Shown: in pieces, positions 1-6,355 of the stretch
Layout: each line of letters starts with the position of its first letter
How positions within the stretch are numbered: position 1 is the stretch's first letter
Assembly: GCA_026193155.1 (NCBI GenBank)
Contig: JAPHSI010000209.1
Location: forward strand, 1 to 7,140
Source of the DNA: Sulfurimonadaceae bacterium
Lineage (GTDB): Bacteria; Campylobacterota; Campylobacteria; Campylobacterales; Sulfurimonadaceae
DNA: 7,140 nucleotides
Direction of reading: 5' to 3'
Notes under the pieces: generated by a model
Seen by the model: only the letters and a program-made list of their open reading frames with translations
Told to the model about the DNA's origin: nothing
Database searches by the model: none
Made by a program: the position numbers and the translations under genes

Positions 1-3
1 AAA

Positions 4-12
4 TGTTATAAT
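4..12 (+). promoter_or_regulatory. Extended -10 promoter of the aldehyde dehydrogenase operon
   Basis: TGTTATAAT matches the extended -10 consensus TGnTATAAT exactly. It would start transcription near position 19 and give a leader of about 30 nt. Any -35 element would lie upstream of the window, but housekeeping promoters in Campylobacterota often lack one. It probably drives the three plus-strand genes up to 2897, since no other good promoter is seen between them. Confidence 0.6.
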
Positions 13-16
13 CAAC

Positions 17-31
17 TTAATTAATGATTAA
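17..31. promoter_or_regulatory. AT-only inverted repeat at the predicted transcription start
   Basis: TTAAT-N5-ATTAA is a perfect inverted repeat lying on the predicted +1 site, just downstream of the -10 box. A dimeric repressor bound here would block initiation. The sequence is so AT-rich that a chance palindrome is quite possible, and no regulator is identified. Confidence 0.25.
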
Positions 32-50
32 TATTGTTTAAGGGAAATAT

Positions 51-1469
51 ATGAATAGTGCGAAGATATTGTTTGGATCAAGTGAGGCTACAAAAGAAGG
101 GCGTAGTGAGCGAAGAAGTCCATATAATAAAAGAGTAGTTTCGTACGCACCGATATGTGATGCAAATGATACTAAAAAAGCTTTGGAAATTGCTCAAAAT
201 ACCACGAAGTCTGCACGTGCATCTACCATAAGTCAGAGATGCAACTGGCTTTTAGATGTAGCAAATAACTTAGCTCTAAATAAAGAAGATATAGCTAGGA
301 CTATTACAGATGAGGTTGGAAAACCTTTAGCATTTGCTAGAGTAGAAGTAGACCGTGCTATTGAGACTTTAACTCTAAGTGCAGAGACTATGCGTACAAT
401 GCATGGTGAGACTATAAACACAGATGCAATGGCAAGCGGTAAAAAGACTATGAGTTTTTTTAGACGAGAGCCTGTCGGTGTAGTAGCTGCCATTACACCG
501 TTTAACTTCCCATTAAATCTTGTTGCTCATAAACTCGGACCTGCTTTAGTTGCAGGGAATACAGTTGTACTAAAGCCGACACCCGAAGCTCCTTTGACTG
601 CATACAAGTTTGCAAAACTTTTCATAAACAGTAGATTTGCTGTTAAAGATGCACTAAGTGTAGTTTATGGAGATGCAGAAGTCGGCTCAGCTCTTGTTAC
701 ATCAGATATTCCACGAGTTATAAGTTTTACAGGTAGTGTACCTGTTGGAGAGATTATTACAAAATCGGCAGGTATAAAAAAAGTCGGACTTGAACTAGGT
801 GGAAATGCCGCGACGTTTATTGATAAATCTGCGGATTTAGATTTAGCGGCAAATAGATGTGCTCTTGGTGCATTTGTAAACTCAGGTCAAGTTTGTATAT
901 CTCTTCAACGTATCTATGTAGATGCAGAGGTTTATGATGAGTTTGCACAAAAGATGGCAGAAGAGACTAAAAAACTAAAAGTCGGCAGTCCGTATGATGA
1001 AGAGACTTTTATGGGACCACTCATAGATGATGAGGCATGTAAACGTGCAATGAGTTGGGTTCAATCAGCTATAGATGAAGGTGCAAGAGCACTTACAAAA
1101 CCTAAAGTAGAAGATAGAATGTTTTATCCGTGTGTAATGGCTGATGTACGTGATGATATGGCTATAGTTTGTGAAGAAGTATTTGCACCTATCGTATCAC
1201 TTGTAAAAGTTAATGGTTTTGATGATGCATGCCCACGAATGAATAATTCTCCTTACGGATTACAGTTTTCCGTATTTACAAACGATTTAGCATTAACAAA
1301 TCGTGCGATAGATGAGCTTGAAGCTGGTGGAATAGTTATAAATGATATGCCGACACTTAGGTTTGATATACAGCCATATGGCGGAGTTAAACTTAGTGGA
1401 GTTGGGCGTGAGGGTCCTAGGTTCGCTATAGAAGAGATGACAGAGATAAAAAGTGTTGTCATTTGTTAA
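51..1469 (+). CDS. NAD(P)-dependent aldehyde dehydrogenase (ALDH superfamily)
   Basis: This is a soluble 472-residue enzyme that oxidises an aldehyde to the acid with NAD(P)+. All main ALDH signatures are present: PFNFP with the oxyanion Asn152, VVLKP with Lys175, the FTGS turn at 226-229, the general base Glu248 in LELGG, the nucleophile Cys282 in GQVC, EEVFAP at 375-380 and the C-terminal GGVKLSGVGREG around 444-455. The length is typical. The whole C-terminal half resembles the archaeal lactaldehyde / non-phosphorylating glyceraldehyde-3-phosphate dehydrogenase type, so a small hydroxy-aldehyde is a plausible substrate, but it cannot be fixed from sequence. The position that usually holds the NAD-selecting Glu appears to be Pro178 (my alignment), which may allow NADP+. 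The ATG at 51 follows AGGGAA at 41-46. It is the first gene of a cluster with the HD-GYP protein, 19 bp downstream. Confidence 0.93.
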   Translation: MNSAKILFGSSEATKEGRSERRSPYNKRVVSYAPICDANDTKKALEIAQNTTKSARASTISQRCNWLLDVANNLALNKEDIARTITDEVGKPLAFARVEVDRAIETLTLSAETMRTMHGETINTDAMASGKKTMSFFRREPVGVVAAITPFNFPLNLVAHKLGPALVAGNTVVLKPTPEAPLTAYKFAKLFINSRFAVKDALSVVYGDAEVGSALVTSDIPRVISFTGSVPVGEIITKSAGIKKVGLELGGNAATFIDKSADLDLAANRCALGAFVNSGQVCISLQRIYVDAEVYDEFAQKMAEETKKLKVGSPYDEETFMGPLIDDEACKRAMSWVQSAIDEGARALTKPKVEDRMFYPCVMADVRDDMAIVCEEVFAPIVSLVKVNGFDDACPRMNNSPYGLQFSVFTNDLALTNRAIDELEAGGIVINDMPTLRFDIQPYGGVKLSGVGREGPRFAIEEMTEIKSVVIC

Positions 1470-1477
1470 TATAATAT

Positions 1478-1481
1478 GAGG
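1478..1481 (+). promoter_or_regulatory. Ribosome binding site fixing the GTG start of the HD-GYP gene
   Basis: GAGG lies 7 nt before the GTG at 1489. The ATG at 1476-1478 overlaps this site and is out of frame, so GTG is the best-supported start. It sits in the 19-bp gap after the aldehyde dehydrogenase stop, which supports co-transcription. Confidence 0.6.
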
Positions 1482-1488
1482 TATAAAA

Positions 1489-2448
1489 GTGCTAACTAAA
1501 GTAGAAAAAAAACATGATGTAGATATATATCAGATTGCTTTAGATTCAATTAAAAAAGATGTTATCCTCCCATACGATATTTATATTCAAAAAGATGACT
1601 CTACAGTAGCCATTAAAGCAGGTACTTTAATTGATGAAAAAGTATATGATGTACTGCAGGCTCAAAAAGCGGTTTTTATTTCTAAAAAAGATATGGATAT
1701 AAGAAAAAATGAATCTAAAAATTTAGAAAAATATGTATACTTTTTTAAAGATAGAGCTGAATATTGTATTGAGTATCTTTATAAAATGAATGATATCTTT
1801 TTTGATAACTTTTTTAATTCTCCCGATAATAAGTTTGATATCGAGGATGTCGAATCTATGATAAAAAGCATCATTTTACTTATAAAAAATGACAAATATT
1901 TTGTAAAAGAAAACATTATACATTTACAAAATGATTATATGTTGGCACATCACTCTTTACATGTAGCATTATACGCGGTCTACCTTGGTAATGGACTCGG
2001 ACTAAGAGAAAAAGAACTTCTAATACTAGGTAAAGCCGGTTATTTACAAGATATTGGTATAAAAAAGATTGATAAAAAGATTTTAGAAAAAGATACGCCT
2101 TTATCACTTGATGAACTGGAAAATTTACATAAACATACAAGGTATAGTGTAGATATAATTAAGCATAATCATGTTCATGAACCACATATAATTGAAGCAA
2201 TTATGCACCATCATGAAAGTTACGACGGTTCAGGCTATCCTCAAAGACTGAAAAAAAATGAAATAAGCAAATACTCAGCTATATTATCAATATGTGACGT
2301 ATTTGATGCATTGACAAGTATAAGGCCATATAGAAAAGAGATGAGTAGTTTTGAAGCCCTAACATATATGATGAAAAATGAACAGATGCGTTATCGTTTT
2401 AATAATCATTATATTCGAATATTTATAACTTCATTAGTAAAAGTATAA
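1489..2448 (+). CDS. HD-GYP domain protein with a degenerate HD motif
   Basis: HD-GYP proteins are usually cytoplasmic phosphodiesterases that hydrolyse cyclic-di-GMP. Residues 1-75 form a small N-terminal region of the kind that often precedes this domain; 80-150 is a helical linker rich in Lys, Asp and Phe with no obvious sensor motif. The domain spans about 150-300: HHSLHVA (His155), LQDIG (187-190), His216, HHHE at 240-243, DGSGYP at 246-251 and the CDVFDALTSIRPYR block (Asp270). The canonical HDIGK signature reads QDIGI, so the metal-binding His of the HD pair is Gln187 (codon CAA) and the phosphate-contacting Lys is Ile191. The other expected metal ligands and the GYP loop remain. The protein may be inactive, have altered metal use, or act as a cyclic-di-GMP sensor. 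No membrane segment is seen. It is 319 residues, begins with GTG, and its stop overlaps the next start. Confidence 0.88.
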   Translation: MLTKVEKKHDVDIYQIALDSIKKDVILPYDIYIQKDDSTVAIKAGTLIDEKVYDVLQAQKAVFISKKDMDIRKNESKNLEKYVYFFKDRAEYCIEYLYKMNDIFFDNFFNSPDNKFDIEDVESMIKSIILLIKNDKYFVKENIIHLQNDYMLAHHSLHVALYAVYLGNGLGLREKELLILGKAGYLQDIGIKKIDKKILEKDTPLSLDELENLHKHTRYSVDIIKHNHVHEPHIIEAIMHHHESYDGSGYPQRLKKNEISKYSAILSICDVFDALTSIRPYRKEMSSFEALTYMMKNEQMRYRFNNHYIRIFITSLVKV

Positions 2449-2897
2449 TGAAAAAAGTAATAATATCTGCTTGCTTACTTGGGGAGTATTGCCGTTATGA
2501 TGGTAAAACAAAAGCTGTAGATGCACTTGTAGATAAGTTTAAAGACTGTGAAATAATCCCATTTTGTCCTGAAGCTCCGATTTTTGGAACTCCAAGGGAA
2601 AGAATAAATGTTGTTATGTTAAGTGGGCAAAAAAGAATTATTACAGATGAGACAAATGTTGACGTAACACAGAAATTATCAGATGAAATAGATTCGTTTA
2701 TAAAAAGAAATTCAGAAGCAGATGCAATTGTGTTGAAATCAAAATCACCGTCTTGCGGACTTGGGACTACTCCAATGCTTGATAAAAATAAAAATATTTT
2801 AGAATATGGCAATGGCTTAGCTGCGGATAAATTTTTAGAGAATTATCCAAAAAAAAATATTTTTGATGAAAGTTCTTATGTAACTAAAACTTATTAA
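2448..2897 (+). CDS. DUF523 family protein (TudS-like)
   Basis: This 149-residue protein covers a complete DUF523 domain. The N-terminal SACLLGEYCRYDG (7-19), the PFCPEAPIFGTPRE block (38-51), a DVT motif (72-74) and LKSKSPSCG (96-104) are all family hallmarks. Cys9, Cys40 and Cys103 lie in these three motifs and probably bind a [4Fe-4S] cluster, as in the thiouracil desulfidase TudS, a characterised DUF523 enzyme. Glu42 and Ser100 lie beside them where catalytic residues would be expected. The natural substrate cannot be told from sequence; removal of sulfur from a thiolated base or related compound is the best family-based guess. The start ATG shares its A with the stop of the HD-GYP gene (TAATG) and has no strong Shine-Dalgarno sequence, so translation is probably coupled. 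The 3' end overlaps the convergent small gene by 4 bp. Confidence 0.88.
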   Translation: MKKVIISACLLGEYCRYDGKTKAVDALVDKFKDCEIIPFCPEAPIFGTPRERINVVMLSGQKRIITDETNVDVTQKLSDEIDSFIKRNSEADAIVLKSKSPSCGLGTTPMLDKNKNILEYGNGLAADKFLENYPKKNIFDESSYVTKTY

Positions 2898-3127
2898 GAG
2901 ACATACTCTAATCGTTGTAAGTTTACATACCAATCTTCACGATAATAACTTCTTGAATCTGCTAAATAGATAGTGAAAGTATCATCATTACAGCTAATTT
3001 TACTGATGTATTCTTGAGGAATTTCAAGATTATTCTCACAAATGCTTTGAGCACAGTTAACATCTAGATAGTCAAAGATTTCAAGCTCTTCATTATATGC
3101 ATCTATTGTAAAGGTTCTTTCCAACAT
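2894..3127 (-). CDS. Small acidic protein of unknown function
   Basis: I do not recognise this 77-residue protein. It is rich in Asp and Glu, has no signal peptide or membrane segment, and has three cysteines (25, 30, 46) in an otherwise polar sequence. The second half (about 50-75) has alternating aromatic and polar residues with many tyrosines, suggesting a small beta-rich fold. It looks real: AGGAAA (3140-3135) lies 7 nt before the ATG, the composition is protein-like, and it fills the gap between two plus-strand units exactly. Its stop codon interlocks with that of the DUF523 gene. It is divergent from alaS, with 192 bp between the two starts. Confidence 0.7.
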   Translation of the reverse strand: MLERTFTIDAYNEELEIFDYLDVNCAQSICENNLEIPQEYISKISCNDDTFTIYLADSRSYYREDWYVNLQRLEYVS

Positions 3128-3155
3128 AACTATATTTCCTTATATTTATTTTGAA

Positions 3156-3161
3156 ATACTA
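3156..3161 (-). promoter_or_regulatory. Possible -10 box for the small minus-strand gene
   Basis: Read on the minus strand, TAGTAT follows a T-rich tract and would start transcription about 20 nt before the ATG at 3127, leaving room for the AGGAAA ribosome site. The match is only moderate, there is no clear -35, and the region is AT-rich. Confidence 0.25.
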
Positions 3162-3248
3162 TGCATAAAATGTACCAGAAATATTACAGTTGGGCTTCAT
3201 TTTGATTACCAATTTAAAAAAATTATGCACTATATAGGCTTTTTTGGG

Positions 3249-3254
3249 TATAAT
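3249..3254 (+). promoter_or_regulatory. alaS promoter, consensus -10 box
   Basis: TATAAT is a perfect -10 box, preceded by the T-run TTTTTT and GGG, the T-rich upstream context common in Campylobacterota sigma-70 promoters. A hexamer at the -35 distance (TGCACT, 3226-3231, 17-bp spacing) matches poorly. Transcription would start near 3261, giving a leader of about 60 nt before alaS. Confidence 0.7.
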
Positions 3255-3280
3255 CGCGTCAATTTTTATAATGCGATAGG

Positions 3281-3299
3281 GGAAACTAAATCAGTTTTC
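3281..3299 (+). other. Small hairpin in the alaS leader
   Basis: GGAAACT and AGTTTTC can pair (seven pairs including one G-U) around the five-base loop AAATC. It lies in the transcribed leader, 20 nt before the alaS start. It is AT-rich and weak, so it may have no role. There is no U-run after it, so it is not a terminator. Confidence 0.3.
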
Positions 3300-3307
3300 A
3301 CAATACT

Positions 3308-3313
3308 AGGAAA
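3308..3313 (+). promoter_or_regulatory. alaS ribosome binding site
   Basis: AGGAAA lies 6 nt before the ATG at 3320 and supports that start. A near copy of this segment occurs 30 bp upstream, where no start codon follows. Confidence 0.6.
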
Positions 3314-3319
3314 CACTAA

Positions 3320-5872
3320 ATGGATATTAGGGAAGAATTTTTAAAATTTTTTGAATCAAAAAAACATACTAGAATACCGTCTGCACCACTTGTTCCGGAT
3401 GATGCAACTTTACTTTTTAATAATGCGGGTATGGTACCGTTTAAGTCGATTTTTACAGGAGAGATTCCAACTCCTGAAAATCCACGTGCTACATCATGTC
3501 AAACATGTCTAAGAGCAGGTGGAAAACATAATGACCTTGAAAATGTTGGTCATACTGCACGTCACCATACTTTTTTTGAAATGTTGGGAAACTTCTCATT
3601 TGGGGATTATTTTAAAGAAGAAGTAATTGATTATTCGTGGGAGTTTATAACAGAAGTTTTAGAATTGCCTGTAGAAAAACTTTGGGTAACTGTACATGAC
3701 AGTGATGATGAAGCAGAAAAGTTATGGCAAAAACATGTCCCGCTAGAGCGTATTATGCGTTTAGGTGATGAAGATAACTTTTGGTCTATGGGTGATACAG
3801 GACCGTGTGGACCATGTTCAGAGATATTTTACGACCAAGGTGCAGAACACTTCAATGGACCTGAAGATAAAATGGGTGGAGAAGGCGATAGATTTTTAGA
3901 AATTTGGAACCTTGTATTTATGCAGTATGAAGTAAAAGTAAAAGGTGGAGAGAGAATTCCACTTGCAAAACCTTCTATAGATACGGGAATGGGTTTAGAG
4001 CGTGTAGTTGCCATAAAAGAGGGTGCACTTTCTAACTACGGTTCATCTTTATTTATGCCTATAATACGCAAAGTTGAAGAGTTAATAGGTAAAGAGTATA
4101 AATATGAAGACGGTGCAAGTTATCGTGTTATTGCCGATCATATCCGTACAGCTTTGTTTTTACTAGCTCAAGGTATCAACTTCTCAAATGAAGGACGGGG
4201 ATATGTGCTTCGTCGTATATTACGCCGTGCAGTTCGTCACGGTTACCTTCTTGGTTTCCGTGAGCCGTTCATGTATAAACTTGTAGACACGGTAGTTAGT
4301 ATTATGGGTAAAGAGTATGGATACTTAAGCCAAAAAGCTGAAGCTGTTAAAGAGCAAATACAATTAGAAGAAGCAAGATTCTTTAAAACTATCGCTAGTG
4401 GAATTGAGCTTTTTGAAGCTGAGCTAAAAAATACAAAAGAGGTATTTAGCGGTGAGGTTGCATTTAAACTTTACGATACTTTTGGTTTCCCACTTGATTT
4501 AACAGAAGATATGTTAAAAAGCCATGACTTAAAACTTGATGCACAAAAGTTTGATGAGCTTATGAGTGAGCAGAGAAATCGTGCAAAAGCTGCTTGGAAA
4601 GGTAGTGGAGATGCTGATACGCATGGTGACTTTAAAGTACTTTTAGAAAACTTCGGTGAGAACACTTTTGTTGGTTATGAGTTCACTTCTCACTCTGGTG
4701 AAGTTCAAGCACTTTTAGATGAAAACTTCAAAATCACCGGTTCTCTTACAGAGGGTGTCAAAGGTTGGGTACTTTTAGATATTACACCTTTTTATGCCGA
4801 GAGTGGTGGACAAGTAGGTGATAGCGGTGAGTTAGAGGGTTTTGCAAAAGTGTTAGACACGAAAAAATTCTTTGGGCTAAATATGTCTCAAGTTGAAGTT
4901 ATTAAAGAGTTAAAAGTTGGAACTGTTGTTGATTCGCATGTAGACGTAAGCCGTAATGAAATCACAAAACACCACTCTGCAACTCACTTGCTTCATGCAG
5001 TACTTTTTGATGTCCTAGGTGATCATATTTCACAAGCGGGTTCATTAAATGAAGCTAACCGTTTACGCTTTGACTTCTCACATCCTAAAGCATTGGAACA
5101 CTCAGAACTTGCAGAAATTGAACAGCGTGTAAATTCTATTATTGCACGCGGCATTGATGCTAAAACTGAAGTTATGGATATTGACTCAGCTCGCAACAGC
5201 GGAGCTAAAGCTCAGTTTGGTGAAAAATACGGTGATGATGTTCGTGTTGTAAGTTTTGAAGATGCATCGGTTGAGCTTTGTGGTGGTGTTCATGTGGATA
5301 ACACTGCATCAATTGGTAGTTTTATTATCACTAAAGAGAGTGGTGTAAGTGCAGGTGTTAGACGTATAGAGGCTGTTGTAGGTCGCGCTGCTTATGATTA
5401 CTTCTGTGATCAGAGAATGCTTTTAAAGCAAGTAGAATCAGAAGTTAAAAACCTTGATGTTATAGCTGGAATTTCAAGACTAAAATCAAATATAGCAGAA
5501 TTAAAAACTGAACTAAAAGAGGCTCAGGAATCTTCTAAAGTAGAGATTAGTGCATCTGAAATCAATGGCGTAGCTGTTGTAATAGAAGAATATCCAAACG
5601 GTGACATCAAAGAAAAAATTGATGAGCTAAAAAACCAGAATGATAAACTTTGTGCAATGCTTTTTCAAGTAAAAGGCGATAAAGTTCTAATTGCAGCAGG
5701 TGTTAAAGAAGCAAACGCAAAAGCGGGTGATTGGATTAAACAGATTGCACCTATATTAGGTGGCGGCGGCGGTGGTCGTCCAGACTTCGCACAAGCAGGT
5801 GGAAAAGACAAGAGTAAACTTCCTGAAGCTAAAGAGGCTTCACTTAAGTTCATTACAGAGGCTCTTTCATAG
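3320..5872 (+). CDS. alaS: Alanyl-tRNA synthetase
   Basis: This cytoplasmic class II synthetase charges tRNA-Ala with alanine and hydrolyses mischarged Ser- and Gly-tRNA-Ala. It is 850 residues, close to the bacterial norm, and all domains are present. The catalytic core covers about 1-230: TARHHTFFEMLGNFSFGDYF near 79-98, FWSMGDTGPCGPCSE at 154-168, and class II motif 3 GMGLERV at 223-229. The helical tRNA-recognition domain covers about 231-440. The editing domain has its zinc ligands: His552 and His556 (HxxxH), Cys654 and His658 (CGGVH). A coiled segment follows (about 700-735), then the C-Ala domain with the six-Gly run at 814-819 and RPDFAQAGG (820-828). It has its own promoter and ribosome site. 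Its TAG is followed directly by the ATG of a membrane protein gene, so the two are probably co-transcribed. I see no missing key residue. Confidence 0.98.
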   Translation: MDIREEFLKFFESKKHTRIPSAPLVPDDATLLFNNAGMVPFKSIFTGEIPTPENPRATSCQTCLRAGGKHNDLENVGHTARHHTFFEMLGNFSFGDYFKEEVIDYSWEFITEVLELPVEKLWVTVHDSDDEAEKLWQKHVPLERIMRLGDEDNFWSMGDTGPCGPCSEIFYDQGAEHFNGPEDKMGGEGDRFLEIWNLVFMQYEVKVKGGERIPLAKPSIDTGMGLERVVAIKEGALSNYGSSLFMPIIRKVEELIGKEYKYEDGASYRVIADHIRTALFLLAQGINFSNEGRGYVLRRILRRAVRHGYLLGFREPFMYKLVDTVVSIMGKEYGYLSQKAEAVKEQIQLEEARFFKTIASGIELFEAELKNTKEVFSGEVAFKLYDTFGFPLDLTEDMLKSHDLKLDAQKFDELMSEQRNRAKAAWKGSGDADTHGDFKVLLENFGENTFVGYEFTSHSGEVQALLDENFKITGSLTEGVKGWVLLDITPFYAESGGQVGDSGELEGFAKVLDTKKFFGLNMSQVEVIKELKVGTVVDSHVDVSRNEITKHHSATHLLHAVLFDVLGDHISQAGSLNEANRLRFDFSHPKALEHSELAEIEQRVNSIIARGIDAKTEVMDIDSARNSGAKAQFGEKYGDDVRVVSFEDASVELCGGVHVDNTASIGSFIITKESGVSAGVRRIEAVVGRAAYDYFCDQRMLLKQVESEVKNLDVIAGISRLKSNIAELKTELKEAQESSKVEISASEINGVAVVIEEYPNGDIKEKIDELKNQNDKLCAMLFQVKGDKVLIAAGVKEANAKAGDWIKQIAPILGGGGGGRPDFAQAGGKDKSKLPEAKEASLKFITEALS

Positions 5873-6355
5873 ATGTCTGATTTTTTTGCAGAGTACAAAG
5901 TTTTTATACTTTTTATTCATGTAATCAGCGGTGTAATCTGGGTTGGCGGTATGATAGCTATGCGTTATGCGGCCCATCCCTCTTTTATGCAGATAGAATC
6001 ACCCCTTAAAAGATTAGAACATATCTCACTTGCACTAAAAAAACTTTTTATGATAGTTTTACCATTTGTTGTATTATTATTTATAACAGCGTTTATAATG
6101 ATAAAAGCTTATTCATTATCGAGTAGTGAATATGCAGGTTTTGCACATGCTAAAGAGGCTATTTGGTCTGTTATGTTTATAAACCTTATAGTCATGATGA
6201 AAAGAAGAAGTCGTGCTGATAAGGCTATAAAAGATGGTAATATGGTTTTAGCAAAAAGCCAACTAGGCTTTATAGGAAAGTATCAAGTTCCCGCAAATAT
6301 TGCTTTAGGTGTTATAGCTATATTTTTAGGCTCTTATCTCTCAAGTATTTTTTAG
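5873..6355 (+). CDS. Four-helix membrane protein, CopD/HemJ-like
   Basis: This 160-residue inner-membrane protein has four predicted helices, at about 9-31, 56-78, 95-110 and 139-158. The first carries FIHVISGVIWVGGM, with His16, Trp23 and Gly25-Gly26, followed by Arg31 and a Pro at 36. A conserved-looking Lys94 (HAKEAIW) starts the third. This His-TM1, Lys-TM3 pattern recalls the CopD, DUF2269 and HemJ group, some members of which bind haem, but I cannot place it in one family. It has a basic loop (KRRSR, 110-114) that is probably cytoplasmic. The ATG directly follows the alaS stop; AGAGG at 5857-5861 inside alaS is a distant possible ribosome site, so coupling to alaS translation is likely. 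Its stop interlocks with that of the convergent kinase gene. Confidence 0.75.
   Translation: MSDFFAEYKVFILFIHVISGVIWVGGMIAMRYAAHPSFMQIESPLKRLEHISLALKKLFMIVLPFVVLLFITAFIMIKAYSLSSSEYAGFAHAKEAIWSVMFINLIVMMKRRSRADKAIKDGNMVLAKSQLGFIGKYQVPANIALGVIAIFLGSYLSSIF

Noticed and set aside
51..1469. Aldehyde dehydrogenase as a coenzyme F420 pathway lactaldehyde dehydrogenase
   Set aside because: The resemblance to the archaeal enzyme is family-level, and F420 synthesis is not expected in Campylobacterota; no other F420 gene is nearby.
2495..2812. A 105-codon minus-strand open frame inside the DUF523 gene
   Set aside because: It lies opposite a gene with clear family motifs, and its translation is a low-complexity Ser/Ile/Leu-rich shadow. 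The other antisense frames inside the aldehyde dehydrogenase and alaS are rejected for the same reason.
2890..2912. Rho-independent terminator after the DUF523 gene
   Set aside because: The only inverted repeat (around AAGAG/CTCT) is very short with a bulge and no U-run follows.
3271..3279. A minimal two-codon reading frame (ATG CGA TAG) in the alaS leader
   Set aside because: No ribosome site precedes it, and such a short frame is expected by chance.
5873..6355. Protoporphyrinogen oxidase HemJ
   Set aside because: The His/Lys pattern is similar, but the flanking HemJ sequence blocks are not recognisable, so only a loose family likeness is claimed.
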